Assembly (NCBI RefSeq): GCF_006715305.1
Contig: NZ_VFMY01000001.1
Coordinates: 3,100,001 to 3,164,000 of the forward strand
Origin: Arthrobacter sp. SLBN-100
Lineage (GTDB): Bacteria; Actinomycetota; Actinomycetes; Actinomycetales; Micrococcaceae
Direction: 5' to 3'
Length of the DNA stretch: 64,000 bases
Below the pieces are notes generated by a model. It was not told the DNA's origin. It saw only the letters and a program-made list of their open reading frames with translations, and did not search any database. The position numbers and the translations under genes were made by a program. This document shows positions 35,921 through 45,433 of this stretch, one piece after another (the stretch's first letter is position 1; each line of letters starts with the position of its first letter).

Positions 35921-37048
35921 TCAGCTTCGGCTGAAGCGCTCGGGCCGGAACGTCGCCAGCATGGGGTGCTTCTGCCCGGTAAGGATCTCGAAGGACAGCA
36001 GTTCCCCGGCAATCAGTCCAACGGTTGCACCGGAGTGGGTGAAGGCCACGAAGCATCCTGGCAGCTTTTCCAGCTCCCCGAACACAGGTTCGCCGTCTCC
36101 GGGGATCGGTTTCCGGCCCACCTTCCAGCTGGCGGGGGTTAGCTGTGGATTGCCGTCAAGAAGCCTTGACGCTTCCTCTGTCAGTTCGTTGACAGCGTCT
36201 TCCGGAATGGTGAAGGACCCGTCTTCTGACTCCACAATCTGCTCTTCGTACCAGCTGTGATCCAGGGCGAGCGATCCGCCGGGGTTGGGCCGGGCGGCAG
36301 CCCGCGGGGTATTGAGAACAGCTTTCAGCTTATGGTCGGCAGGTTCGGTGATAACCAGCGCAGAGACGGGGGATCCATCCGCGATGTACACCCCGTGCTC
36401 TTTGACCACCGAGGGGGTAGCTGCACCGCATGCCACCACCACCTTATCGGCGGCGTGGACACTGCCGCTCAGGGTGGCGATGCCCCACGCCTTTCCGTCT
36501 TCTGCCAGTACCCGTGACTTGCCGGCGTCCGTGATGAGTGTTCCGCCCAGGGCCCGGAATTCCGCCATGAGGTACTCCACCAGATGGGGCAGGCTGACCC
36601 ATCCTTCCCCGGGGTTGAAGACAGCGACGTCGGAAACGGCAGTCTCATCAATAGCTGGGGTGAGGGCGGATATCTGCTCGGGTTTTACCAGGACGGAATC
36701 ATAGCCGTGGGATTGCTCGTACTCATGGCGGGCTTCTGCCTTGGCCGCTTCCCCTGCAGGGGCCCAGTACAGGCCGCCGTTGAACTGCAGCCATTCCCGT
36801 GCGGGATCTGCTGCGAACAGCGTCCGGTACCGGTCAATCCCGGCCGTGCGGAGGTGATGGTAAGCATCGGACCGTTTCCCGGCCGAGTTCAGCCAGGACA
36901 GGGATCGTCCCGTTGCGCCGCTGGCGAGGCCGCTTTCGGTGACCAGGACCACGGAGGCGCCGGAGCGGAGGAGATGGACGGCCGTGGAAACGCCGAGAAT
37001 TCCCCCGCCCAAAACGGCGACGTGCGTTTCACTCTTTCGAGAAGTCAT
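35921..37048 (-). CDS. FAD-dependent amine/D-amino-acid oxidase (DAO family)
   Basis: A 375-residue flavoprotein. The N-terminal 'VAVLGGGILGVSTAVHLLRSG' (about residues 10-30) binds FAD and the C-terminal 'GCFVAFTHSGATVGLIAGELL' (about 335) closes the FAD site as in glycine/sarcosine oxidases. It oxidises a secondary or primary amine. It diverges from hyuA across a region with two LacI-type sites, implying joint control with the hydantoinase genes. Confidence 0.85.
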   Translation of the reverse strand: MTSRKSETHVAVLGGGILGVSTAVHLLRSGASVVLVTESGLASGATGRSLSWLNSAGKRSDAYHHLRTAGIDRYRTLFAADPAREWLQFNGGLYWAPAGEAAKAEARHEYEQSHGYDSVLVKPEQISALTPAIDETAVSDVAVFNPGEGWVSLPHLVEYLMAEFRALGGTLITDAGKSRVLAEDGKAWGIATLSGSVHAADKVVVACGAATPSVVKEHGVYIADGSPVSALVITEPADHKLKAVLNTPRAAARPNPGGSLALDHSWYEEQIVESEDGSFTIPEDAVNELTEEASRLLDGNPQLTPASWKVGRKPIPGDGEPVFGELEKLPGCFVAFTHSGATVGLIAGELLSFEILTGQKHPMLATFRPERFSRS

Positions 37049-37180
37049 TGGTTGGTTCGCTTTCTTGGACGTTGTTATGCATCGGTTCCGCGTGCAGGTT
37101 TTGATCCAGGCCGGAAGTTTTCGGTTTGGCGGTCGTCGTACTCCCAGACAGCTGGTTTCACGTCCGATGCGAGCCGGCTA

Positions 37181-37192
37181 GGGAACGTTCCC
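37181..37192. promoter_or_regulatory. LacI-type operator near the FAD oxidoreductase promoter
   Basis: GGGAACGTTCCC is a perfect 12-bp palindrome with central CG. It resembles the second site at 37301 and the site at 43933 next to the LacI gene, so the LacI protein encoded at 42782-43867 is the likely ligand. Confidence 0.6.
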
Positions 37193-37300
37193 AAGTCGCC
37201 TGTCAACGACGCTACAGGCCCCTCTTCCGGATAGTCAATAGCACCGTTTCCTCATTCATCCCATCCCCTCCGCGCTTCGGCCGCCACAGTGCAACCGCTT

Positions 37301-37316
37301 TTGAGAACGCTCCCAA
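37301..37316. promoter_or_regulatory. LacI-type operator upstream of hyuA
   Basis: TTGAGAACGCTCCCAA is an imperfect palindrome (6 of 8 positions symmetric) sharing the GxxAACG core with the site at 37181. It ends 7 bp before the predicted hyuA -35 box, a position suited to blocking the promoter. Confidence 0.55.
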
Positions 37317-37323
37317 AAAGGGG

Positions 37324-37352
37324 TTGACGTGTGATTCAGGTCATGTCACACT
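37324..37352 (+). promoter_or_regulatory. candidate hyuA promoter
   Basis: TTGACG (37324-37329) and CACACT (37347-37352) are 17 bp apart. The -10 element is weak. It lies directly after the LacI-type site at 37301-37316. Confidence 0.4.
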
Positions 37353-37447
37353 CGATTGCAGATCGCGGTGGGAACCTTCCCATTCATCCCATCCAAAGCG
37401 ACTAAAGACCTCACAGCAGCCGGAACCATAGGCAGGCAGGAAAAACC

Positions 37448-39514
37448 ATGAGTTTACGATTCGGCGTCGACACCGGAGGAACGTTCACCGATCTCTGCGC
37501 GTTTGATGAAGCCACGGGACAGGTGCATGTACGCAAGGTCTCCTCCACTCCCGACGACCCGGGCCGGGCCATCATCCAGGGCGTTCACGAACTGCTGGAA
37601 CAGATTGGTGGGCGAAACATCGAGGAGATCACGTACTTTGCGCACGGCACGACGGTGGGCACCAACGCCCTCCTGACCGGCCGGGGCGTGCGCACAGGCC
37701 TCATCACGACAAAGGGCTTCAGGGACCTGCTGGAGCTGGGCCGCGGACGGCGGCCGCACATGTACGACCTGCAGGCGGATAAGCCGGAACCGTTCATTCC
37801 ACGGGATCTGCGCATGGAGGTCGCCGAACGGGTACGGCACGACGGGCGTGTGGAGATCCCCTTGGACTCTGAGGAGGTCCGTGCAGCCGTCCAGGAGCTG
37901 AAAGCCCAGGGCGTCGAATCAATTGCCGTGTGCCTTCTTTACAGTTACGTCCGGCCTGAACACGAACGCGAAGTCGGCCGGATCATCGCCGAGGAGTTCC
38001 CGGAAGCCTATGTCTCGCTTTCCAGCGAAGTCCTCCCCGAGTTCCGTGAGTTCGAGCGGCTCTCCACGGTCGTGACGAACGCCTACGTCGGACCGGTGGT
38101 TGCCAAATACCTGGCGCGGCTCCGGCGGAACCTTGCGGACGCAGGGCTTAAGTGCCTGCCGCATGTGACGCAGTCCAACGGCGGCATCATCCCGTTCCCG
38201 ACTGCCGAAGAACTCCCCGTCCGCCTTGTACTGTCCGGTCCAAGCACCGGTGTGGTAGGAGCGGCAGCCATCACGATGGCTGCCGGAAGCCCGGACATCA
38301 TTACCTTCGATATGGGCGGAACATCCTCGGACGTTTCCTTGGTCCAGAACGGCACGCCCAAAGTCACATCAAGCATGGAGCTCGACGGCCGGCCCATCCG
38401 CTCGCCCATGCTTGACATCCACACCGTCGGGGCTGGCGGCGGTTCAATCGCCTGGATTGACAGCGGAAACCACCTGCGCGTTGGCCCTGCCAGTGCCGGC
38501 GCCTTCCCGGGCCCGGCCTGCTACGGCAACGGCCAGGAACCGACGGTCACCGACGCAAACGTCGTCCTGCAGGTGCTGAACCCTGAATATCTGCTCAACG
38601 GCCAGCTCAAAATCGACTCCCAGGCCTCACATCGGGCCATCAAGGCCATTGCCGACCCGCTGGGCCTCACCGTAGCCGAGGCAGCACAGGGCATCATCCG
38701 GGTGGTGACCGCCAACATGGCCCGCGCCATCCGTGTTATCTCTGTACAACGCGGATACGACCCCCGGGATTACGTGCTCGTCCCGTTCGGCGGCGCAGGG
38801 CCACTGCACGCTTCCCGCCTGGCTACCGAGCTGGGAATCAACCGGATTATCGTCCCGGAGACACCCGGCGCACAGTCCGCGCTTGGACTGTTGATGACGG
38901 ACATCCGCAGTGACTTTATGCGGACCAAGATCATCCAGGTTACACCGGAAGCGTCTGCCGGCTTCAGCCAGGTTCTATCTGAACTCACCGAGCAGGCATC
39001 GGCCTGGTTCGCCGAGGAGAACATCGGAGAGGAGCGGCGAAGCCTGCTGCGCCGCATCGAAATGCGCTACGCCGGGCAGAACTACGAGCTTCCGGTCGAT
39101 GTTCCTGACGGTGTCCTGGATGAGGAGGCGATCACCTCGCTGATCGAAGGCTTCCAGCGGGCGCACGACCGGATGTACGGCTACAGCGCCCGGAACGAGG
39201 TTGTCGAAGCTGTGACCTTCCGGGTTCAGGCCATCGCGACCGTTCCCCGTGCCGATCTGCGCCGTTCAACTGTCGAAGGACGGAAGCTCGAGGACGCAGT
39301 CACCGGTTACCGCGACGTCTACATGCCCGAAAAGGGCGACTACGTCCCTTGCCCGGTCTATGACCGTTCCCGCCTTGACGTTGGCCACCGCATCGCGGGA
39401 CCGGCCGTCGTCGAACAGATGGATACCACCACCCTTCTCTTGCCTTCGGACGTCTGCGTCGTGGACGACCTGCGCAACCTTGTCATCGAAATCCGAAGGA
39501 GCACCAGTGAATAA
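37448..39514 (+). CDS. hyuA: hydantoinase/oxoprolinase subunit A
   Basis: A 688-residue ATP-binding subunit of the N-methylhydantoinase/acetone-carboxylase/oxoprolinase family. The N-terminal phosphate-binding 'GVDTGGTFTDL' (residues 6-16), 'HGTTVGTNALL' near 67 and 'TFDMGGTSSDVSLV' near 288 are the ASKHA-type ATP motifs. With HyuB it hydrolyses a cyclic amide using ATP. It overlaps hyuB by 8 bp. The substrate may be a hydantoin, an N-methylhydantoin or another lactam; the nearby HyuC-type gene supports a hydantoin-like ring. Confidence 0.92.
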   Translation: MSLRFGVDTGGTFTDLCAFDEATGQVHVRKVSSTPDDPGRAIIQGVHELLEQIGGRNIEEITYFAHGTTVGTNALLTGRGVRTGLITTKGFRDLLELGRGRRPHMYDLQADKPEPFIPRDLRMEVAERVRHDGRVEIPLDSEEVRAAVQELKAQGVESIAVCLLYSYVRPEHEREVGRIIAEEFPEAYVSLSSEVLPEFREFERLSTVVTNAYVGPVVAKYLARLRRNLADAGLKCLPHVTQSNGGIIPFPTAEELPVRLVLSGPSTGVVGAAAITMAAGSPDIITFDMGGTSSDVSLVQNGTPKVTSSMELDGRPIRSPMLDIHTVGAGGGSIAWIDSGNHLRVGPASAGAFPGPACYGNGQEPTVTDANVVLQVLNPEYLLNGQLKIDSQASHRAIKAIADPLGLTVAEAAQGIIRVVTANMARAIRVISVQRGYDPRDYVLVPFGGAGPLHASRLATELGINRIIVPETPGAQSALGLLMTDIRSDFMRTKIIQVTPEASAGFSQVLSELTEQASAWFAEENIGEERRSLLRRIEMRYAGQNYELPVDVPDGVLDEEAITSLIEGFQRAHDRMYGYSARNEVVEAVTFRVQAIATVPRADLRRSTVEGRKLEDAVTGYRDVYMPEKGDYVPCPVYDRSRLDVGHRIAGPAVVEQMDTTTLLLPSDVCVVDDLRNLVIEIRRSTSE

Positions 39515-41195
39515 GCCACTCACCGCCGACCCCGCACGCCTGGACAATGTTCTGGTTGAGGTCATCGGCTCCGCATTGTCGACCATCGTTGAGGAAATGG
39601 GCGGCACCCTCGTTCGGGCCGCCTACTCGACCAACATCAAAGAACGCCGGGACTGCACCGCCGGGCTCTTCGACGCCACAGGACACGGCATCGCCCAGGA
39701 CGAAGGCGGGTCACCCCTTCACCTTGGGTCGCTCATGGGCATCGTGGATGGAATCCTTGCCCGCTACCCGCTCGAGGAAATCGCCGAAGGGGATACCTTC
39801 ATCGGCAATGACCCCTACAGCGGAGGAGGTTCACACCTGCCCGACATCGTCCTCGCCACCCCGATATTCATCGACGGTGTGCTGACCGCCTGGGCAGCCA
39901 ACCTTGCCCACCACGCAGACTTCGGTGACCGCGGGCACGCCCACATCTTCCAGGAAGGCCTGCGAATCCCGCCGGTACGCCTGATCCGCGCCGGCGTACT
40001 CCAGCAGGAAATGCTGAACCTGATCCTGCTCAACTGCCAGGTTCCCCATGAGCGGCAGGCAGACCTGCGCGCCCAGCAGGCAGCCAACCGGCTTGCGTGC
40101 CAGCGCTACAAGGACCTCTGCGACCGTTACGGCCGCGACGTTATGGTCGCCGCGGCCGCAGAGCTGCTGGACTACACCGAGCGCAGAACCCGCGCAGCGA
40201 TCAGCAACATGCCTGACGGGGTTTACACCTTCACCGACATGTTCGACTGCCCCGAGCTGGACAACGAACTCGAGCTGCGGATCCGGATCACGATCTCCGG
40301 GGACGAGATCCTGTTCGACTTCGACGGCAATCCTCCGCAGGTGAGGGCGAGCGTCAACGTTGTGTGGACAGCACTCTACGCCTCCGTCTACTACTCCCTT
40401 AAGAGCCTTGTCGACGCCGATATCGTGCCAAATGCGGGACTGTACCGCCCCGTCCGGATCCAGGCACCCGCGGGTTCGATCATCAACTGCGAGGAACCCG
40501 CGGCCGTCAACGGCCGCAGCGAGACCTGCCAGCGCATCGTCGACCTGATCCACGGCGCCCTTGCCGATGCCGTCCCCGAACGGGTCACCGCCGCCAGTAA
40601 CGGAGCCAACACCGGCGTGCACTTCTCAGGGAAAAACTCGCGCACAGGAAAGGAATTTGTCTACCTCGAAACAATCGGCGGCGGATGCGGAGCCCGGGCC
40701 ACCAAGGACGGACTCGACGGGGTCCAGGTCCACATGACCAACACCTCCAACCTTCCGGTCGAGAGCCTCGAAGCCGAATACCCGCTCGTCATTGAGGCCT
40801 ACGAACTGATCCAGGACTCGGGCGGGGCGGGCAGGAACCGGGGCGGCCTCGGAATCCGCCGCGCCGTCCGCGTCGAAGACCCGGACATCCACTTCTGGCT
40901 CGACACCAGTCGGCAGAAATCCCAGCCCTGGGGACTGGATGGAGGTATGCCCGGAGCCAGCGCGAAAGCGGTGCTCAACCCGGAAGCGCGGCCCATCAAC
41001 CACGGGTACACCGTGCTGCAGCCGGGCGACCGCGTCGCCATTGAAACGGCAGGGGCCGGCGGCTACGGCTCACCCGCGCTTCGGGAGGCGGACCAAGTCG
41101 CCCGCGACGTGGCCGAAGGGAAAATCTCCGAAGCCTACGCGCGGCAGGCGTACCCGGACCAGATGCGGGAACTCAACAAGCCTGGCGGTTCCTAA
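39507..41195 (+). CDS. hyuB: hydantoinase/oxoprolinase subunit B
   Basis: A 562-residue partner of HyuA. It starts at GTG 39507, with AAGGAG 5 nt upstream and an 8-bp overlap with hyuA. Family blocks 'STNIKERRDCTAGLFDATG', 'NDPYSGGGSHLPDI', 'HHADFGDRGH' (probable metal-binding His/Asp) and the C-terminal 'GGAGRNRGGLGIRR' are present. HyuAB act as a complex in the cytoplasm. The stop is followed by a 172-bp gap before the transporter gene. Confidence 0.92.
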   Translation: MNKPLTADPARLDNVLVEVIGSALSTIVEEMGGTLVRAAYSTNIKERRDCTAGLFDATGHGIAQDEGGSPLHLGSLMGIVDGILARYPLEEIAEGDTFIGNDPYSGGGSHLPDIVLATPIFIDGVLTAWAANLAHHADFGDRGHAHIFQEGLRIPPVRLIRAGVLQQEMLNLILLNCQVPHERQADLRAQQAANRLACQRYKDLCDRYGRDVMVAAAAELLDYTERRTRAAISNMPDGVYTFTDMFDCPELDNELELRIRITISGDEILFDFDGNPPQVRASVNVVWTALYASVYYSLKSLVDADIVPNAGLYRPVRIQAPAGSIINCEEPAAVNGRSETCQRIVDLIHGALADAVPERVTAASNGANTGVHFSGKNSRTGKEFVYLETIGGGCGARATKDGLDGVQVHMTNTSNLPVESLEAEYPLVIEAYELIQDSGGAGRNRGGLGIRRAVRVEDPDIHFWLDTSRQKSQPWGLDGGMPGASAKAVLNPEARPINHGYTVLQPGDRVAIETAGAGGYGSPALREADQVARDVAEGKISEAYARQAYPDQMRELNKPGGS

Positions 41196-41367
41196 TGACG
41201 ACGGCGGTGGGCAGGACCCGCGGGCTGCCCACCGCCGGCTGCATCACATTTCACGACGCGCCCCAATCTTCACCTCCGTTATAGCCAGATGCCGGCCCGG
41301 CAAAGACGCCGCGGCAGGTATCCCCTCGCTGACGCCCCGAGGCTCAGCCTTCATCCAAAGGAAAATC

Positions 41368-42708
41368 ATGTCTGATAACAGGACATCGGAAGCCGACCTC
41401 CTGGCGGCACCGGCAGCACGGCGGCGGATCTTCGCCTCCACCATGCTGGGAAACGTGGTCGAGTACTACGATTTCACCCTCTACGGAACCCTGGCAGCAA
41501 TCATTGCCACCCAGTTCTTCCCCTCCGGCGACCCGACGGTCGCGCTCCTGGCCGTGTACGTCGGCGTCGTCCTTTCTTACGCCATCCGTCCCATCGGAGG
41601 CATCATCCTCGGCCCCCTCGCGGACATCAAGGGACGGAAATTTGTCCTGATCCTCACCATCGCACTGATGAGCATTGGAACAGCAGGGATCGGCTTCCTG
41701 CCGACCTACGCCGCCATAGGCGTCGCCGCGCCCGTTCTGCTGCTGCTCTCCAGGCTCCTCCAGGGAATCGGCGCAAGCGTCGAATACACAACGGCAGCAA
41801 ACTTCCTCTTTGAACATGAACGCGGCCGCCGTCCCAACTTCATTGCCGGGGTACTGAATTCCACCGCCTCCGTGGGTTCGTTCCTCGCGGCAGGGCTCGC
41901 CTACGTTCTCAGCGTCGCGATGCCCGGAGATGCCTTCATCTCCTGGGGATGGCGCATCCCGTTCCTGCTGTCGATCCCCATCGCCCTCATTGGGGTCTAC
42001 ATGCGCAACCACCTCAGCGAGACTCCGGAATTCCAGGAAGTCGTCCGCACAGTCGCAGCCGAAAAGATAAAGCAGACCCCTTTGCGCACCGCAGTCCGTC
42101 TCTACTGGAAAGACATGCTCAAAGCCATCGGTCTTGGCGCCGGACAGAGGATCGGCTCCTACACCATCCAGGCCTACTTCGTCACGGCCCTGATAACTGC
42201 CGGGTTCCCGGCGTCCCAGGCACTCCTGGCCTCAATGCTGACCTACCTCGTTGGACCCATCACCAGCATCTGGGGCGGCCAGCTCTCGGACAAGTACGGC
42301 GCCAAACGCGTACTGCTGACCGGATACGGGCTTTTCGTCGCCCTGACCGTTCCGGCCTTCTACGCCATCGGCAATAAATCCATCCTGCTGGCCACTGTCG
42401 CTGTGATCGTCTTCACCCTCATCAACAACCTCGTTGCGGCACCCCTGAGCGTGGCCTACGTGCTCAGCTTCCCGCCCGAGGTCAGGGCTACGGCGGCAGC
42501 CCTGAACTTCAACATCGGCACCTCGGTGATCGGCGCCACCGCGGGACTGGTCGCCGTATGGCTCTTCGCAGTCACAGGGTCCAACGTCTCCTTCGGCTGG
42601 TACACCACCGCTGCCTGCCTGGTCTCGATCTGCGTGACGATCTTTGCCCTGCCTGCAGCACTCCGCCGGGTGGAGCCTGCCAAAAGGGCAGTAGCAGTAT
42701 CTGCCTGA
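41368..42708 (+). CDS. MFS transporter, metabolite:H+ symporter (MHS) family
   Basis: A 446-residue twelve-helix symporter. The MHS signature 'NVVEYYDFTLYG' (about residue 33) and 'IRPIGGIILGPLADIKGRK' (about 73) resemble proline/betaine, shikimate and citrate carriers. The ATG at 41368 has AAAGGA 5 nt upstream. Third gene of the hyu operon, so it probably imports the cyclic amide. A terminator follows. Confidence 0.88.
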   Translation: MSDNRTSEADLLAAPAARRRIFASTMLGNVVEYYDFTLYGTLAAIIATQFFPSGDPTVALLAVYVGVVLSYAIRPIGGIILGPLADIKGRKFVLILTIALMSIGTAGIGFLPTYAAIGVAAPVLLLLSRLLQGIGASVEYTTAANFLFEHERGRRPNFIAGVLNSTASVGSFLAAGLAYVLSVAMPGDAFISWGWRIPFLLSIPIALIGVYMRNHLSETPEFQEVVRTVAAEKIKQTPLRTAVRLYWKDMLKAIGLGAGQRIGSYTIQAYFVTALITAGFPASQALLASMLTYLVGPITSIWGGQLSDKYGAKRVLLTGYGLFVALTVPAFYAIGNKSILLATVAVIVFTLINNLVAAPLSVAYVLSFPPEVRATAAALNFNIGTSVIGATAGLVAVWLFAVTGSNVSFGWYTTAACLVSICVTIFALPAALRRVEPAKRAVAVSA

Positions 42709-42724
42709 TCAAGGCATAGGAAAC

Positions 42725-42752
42725 GGGCTGGGGCGCTCAGGCGCCCCGGCCC
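42725..42752. terminator. terminator after the hyu transporter gene
   Basis: GGGCTGGGGCGC and GCGCCCCGGCCC form a 12-bp stem (one G-U pair) around a TCAG loop, followed by TTTCCC. It lies between convergent genes and could serve both. Confidence 0.7.
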
Positions 42753-42781
42753 TTTCCCATGCCGGCCGGGACTTCGAAGCA

Positions 42782-43867
42782 TCAGCGATCCGAGGTGTTT
42801 GGGGGCCTCGCCGTGGAATCGCGCACGATCAAACGCCCACTCAGGGTCCGGTCTCCCCGGCGATCCTGGGCCGAACCTATGGTCGACAACAGCTCCTCGG
42901 TCGCCGCCATCCCCAACTGATAGCTGGGCTGATCAACAACTGTCAGCCGGGGGCGGACCAAGGTTGCCCAGTCCTGATCGTCAAACCCGATCAAAGACAT
43001 ATCTTTAGGGCAGGAGATCTTCAGATCCTGCAGGGCCGCGAACGCTCCGGCGCTCAGTTCACTGTCAGTACAGTAAACCGCGGTCAGTCCCGGGTTGTCC
43101 CGCACCAGCCGCCTGGTCGCCTCATACGCCGAGGCCTTGGCATAAGCGCTCCACGCCACATACTCATGCCGGTAACGAAGCCCTGCGCCGCGAAGTGCGT
43201 TGACATAACCGACAAGTCGGGCTGCACTGGGCCGCAGCTTCTTACTCTCCTGCCGGGCGTCGGGCTTCCATCCCGCCGGCATCAGCGCCTCGGTGACAAT
43301 CCCGATCTCCCGGTGTCCCAGATCTATCAGGTGATTGACCGCAAGAGTCGAAGCCTCCACATGGTCTACCGAGACGAAGGAAGCAGCCTTGACCTTCGGC
43401 GCCGGTCTGTCCAGCAGGGTGACGGCAATGCCCTGGCCCTCAAGCCGTTCCAGATGGTCAGTATCCTCTGTCGAAACTGGCGCAACGACAATGCCGTCCA
43501 CCCGTTTGCCTGCCAGAAGTTCAACGGCCCGGCGCTCCAACGCCAAGTCACCCTCTGTGCTGCTCAGCAGAACCTCGTAACCGGCTTCGCGTGCCGCGGT
43601 GGAAATGCCGCGCATCGCGACGGCAAAAAAGTGGTTTCCCACATCAGGTATCACCACCCCGATTGTCTTGGTGCGACCGGTGATCATGCTGCGGGCAAGA
43701 GCGTTTGGCTGGTACCCCAATTCATCGGCCGCTTTTTGCACCGCTTCCCTCGTTTTGGCACTTACGGACCCGTATCGGGCCAGCGCCCGGGCAGCCGTTG
43801 ACTTTGACACACCTGCCTTCGCGGCCACATCGATAATGGTGGCCGGAGGAAGCGGTGGACGACTCAC
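42782..43867 (-). CDS. LacI-family regulator of the hydantoinase island
   Basis: A 361-residue LacI protein. The HTH 'TIIDVAAKAGVSKSTAARALA' is at about residues 9-29; the sensor domain follows from about 65 ('TIGVVIPDVGNHFFAVAMRG'). It is convergent with the hyu transporter and divergent from hyuC, with a GGGATCGTTACC site upstream like those near hyuA. It probably represses the hyuAB/MHS, FAD/Gfo and hyuC units and responds to a hydantoin-like effector (inference). Confidence 0.88.
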   Translation of the reverse strand: MSRPPLPPATIIDVAAKAGVSKSTAARALARYGSVSAKTREAVQKAADELGYQPNALARSMITGRTKTIGVVIPDVGNHFFAVAMRGISTAAREAGYEVLLSSTEGDLALERRAVELLAGKRVDGIVVAPVSTEDTDHLERLEGQGIAVTLLDRPAPKVKAASFVSVDHVEASTLAVNHLIDLGHREIGIVTEALMPAGWKPDARQESKKLRPSAARLVGYVNALRGAGLRYRHEYVAWSAYAKASAYEATRRLVRDNPGLTAVYCTDSELSAGAFAALQDLKISCPKDMSLIGFDDQDWATLVRPRLTVVDQPSYQLGMAATEELLSTIGSAQDRRGDRTLSGRLIVRDSTARPPNTSDR

Positions 43868-43932
43868 GAGGTTGCTCTCCTAACGGATTTCATCATTGCC
43901 CCTTGGCCCCCGATACTGCGCTTCCAAGGAAT

Positions 43933-43944
43933 GGGATCGTTACC
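43933..43944. promoter_or_regulatory. LacI-type operator between lacI-type gene and hyuC
   Basis: GGGATCGTTACC matches the palindrome GGGAACGTTCCC at 37181 in 10 of 12 positions. It lies 66 bp upstream of the LacI start, in the divergent interval with hyuC, suggesting autoregulation and control of hyuC. Confidence 0.45.
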
Positions 43945-44084
43945 ATCCTCTCATGTCCATTCCTTGCTCGATGTGCAGAGTCACAATGCCGCCAACTGAA
44001 TTGGTTGTCCGGAGCCAGTGCTTCCGTCACGCTGTCCTGCAACGATTGTTAAACCATCGATCAAGCCACAAAGGACTAGCAATC

Positions 44085-45368
44085 ATGAGCAATGGTGCCG
44101 TGCCGGACCCCGATCCCACCAAGTTCACAGGAACCGATGCCGTGTTCCTGCAAGACTTCGCCACCCTCTGCACTTTCGGCGCTACCGCGGGCGGGGGAGT
44201 GGAGCGGCAGGCGGGTTCACCAGCGGACGGGGAACAGCGGGCCTGGCTGGCCGGCCTCCTTCGGGACAAGGGCTTCGACGTCTCCTTCGACCAGGTCGGC
44301 AACCAGTTCGGCCTGCTGGAACTGAATCCCGGTGCTCCGTACGTGCTGGTGGGCTCCCACCTCGATTCCCAGCCGACAGCCGGACGCTACGACGGCGCCT
44401 ACGGCGTCCTCGCGGCCGCCCACGCGGCCTTCCTCCTCGCAGCAGAATGGCAAGCGGGTGGGACAATCCCCCGCTACAACCTGGCGGTAGTGAATTGGTT
44501 CAATGAGGAAGGTTCCCGCTTCCAGCCGTCGATGATGGGCAGTTCCGTCTACAGCGGAAAGATGATGCCGGAGGATGCCCTCGCCATCACGGACGCGGCA
44601 GGCATCACCATCCGGGAGGCACTGGAAGCTACCGCCGCACTCGGCCACGGCGCCGGGCCGAAGGCCGCCTACGCCGCCGAAATCCACATTCAACAGGGCC
44701 GCAGCATGGAACGCGACGGCATCACCATCGGCGTCGTTGACTCCAACTGGGCGGCCAACAAGTACCAGTTCGAGGTCCGCGGCGAACAGTCGCACACAGG
44801 CTCCACCGTCATCGCGGACCGGCGCGACGCCCTCCTCGGCGCGTCGATGCTCGTGGTCGCCGCGAGGGAGATTGCAGATCATTTTCCCGGTGGCGCCGTG
44901 CACACCTCAGTAGGCCAGCTCGACGTCTATCCCAACTCGCCTGTGGTCGTACCCTCGCTGGTGACCCTGCTCCTTGACCTCAGGTCCGCTGACGAGGAAC
45001 TCCTCGCCGAGGCCGACCGGATCCTCCACGACCGCATCGCCCAGATCGAACAGGCAGCCCGGGTGGAGATCAGGAAGACCGGATCCCACTGCTGGCCCGT
45101 CACCCCCTACCAGCCGGAAGGCGTGGCCCTGGCGGAGAAGACCGCGGCAAACCGCGGATTCACTTATACGCGGGTCAAGACGCTGGCGGGCCACGACTCC
45201 ACCAACCTGAAGGACATGGTTCCCACCGTGATGCTGTTCGTCCCGTCAGTGGAAGGCATCTCCCACAACGAGCACGAGTACACCAGCGACCAGGACATCA
45301 TCAGTGGCCTGCACGTGCTCACCGACGTCGTCCGTAGCCTCTGTCTCGGAGAGCTTGACCCCCGGTAG
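44085..45368 (+). CDS. hyuC: N-carbamoyl-amino-acid hydrolase / allantoate amidohydrolase family (M20)
   Basis: A 427-residue dinuclear metal amidohydrolase. The ligands are visible: His in 'GSHLDSQPTAG' (about residue 89), Asp in 'YDGAYGV', Glu in 'NEEGSRF' (about 143), His in 'EIHIQQG' (about 207) and His in 'GISHNEHEY' (about 400). These enzymes cleave N-carbamoyl groups left after hydantoin opening. ATG 44085 has AAAGGA 9 nt upstream. Divergent from the LacI gene; it should complete the HyuAB reaction. Confidence 0.87.
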   Translation: MSNGAVPDPDPTKFTGTDAVFLQDFATLCTFGATAGGGVERQAGSPADGEQRAWLAGLLRDKGFDVSFDQVGNQFGLLELNPGAPYVLVGSHLDSQPTAGRYDGAYGVLAAAHAAFLLAAEWQAGGTIPRYNLAVVNWFNEEGSRFQPSMMGSSVYSGKMMPEDALAITDAAGITIREALEATAALGHGAGPKAAYAAEIHIQQGRSMERDGITIGVVDSNWAANKYQFEVRGEQSHTGSTVIADRRDALLGASMLVVAAREIADHFPGGAVHTSVGQLDVYPNSPVVVPSLVTLLLDLRSADEELLAEADRILHDRIAQIEQAARVEIRKTGSHCWPVTPYQPEGVALAEKTAANRGFTYTRVKTLAGHDSTNLKDMVPTVMLFVPSVEGISHNEHEYTSDQDIISGLHVLTDVVRSLCLGELDPR

Positions 45369-45381
45369 CAGGTACCCAATT

Positions 45382-45422
45382 ATGCAGAAGGCGCCCGGCC
45401 AACGGCCGGACGCCTTCTGCAT
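45382..45422. terminator. strong bidirectional terminator
   Basis: A 19-bp stem with one mismatch (45382-45400 with 45404-45422) and 3-nt loop, outer arms ATGCAGAAGGCG, lies between convergent hyuC and the M20 peptidase gene. Confidence 0.8.
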
Positions 45423-45433
45423 GCCGGAAGAGA

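Larger units (their letters stand above)
37049..37447. other. 399-bp divergent regulatory interval upstream of hyuA
   Basis: No gene is evident. The interval holds two LacI-type sites (37181-37192 and 37301-37316), a candidate promoter for hyuA, and presumably the start of the FAD oxidoreductase message. Confidence 0.6.
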
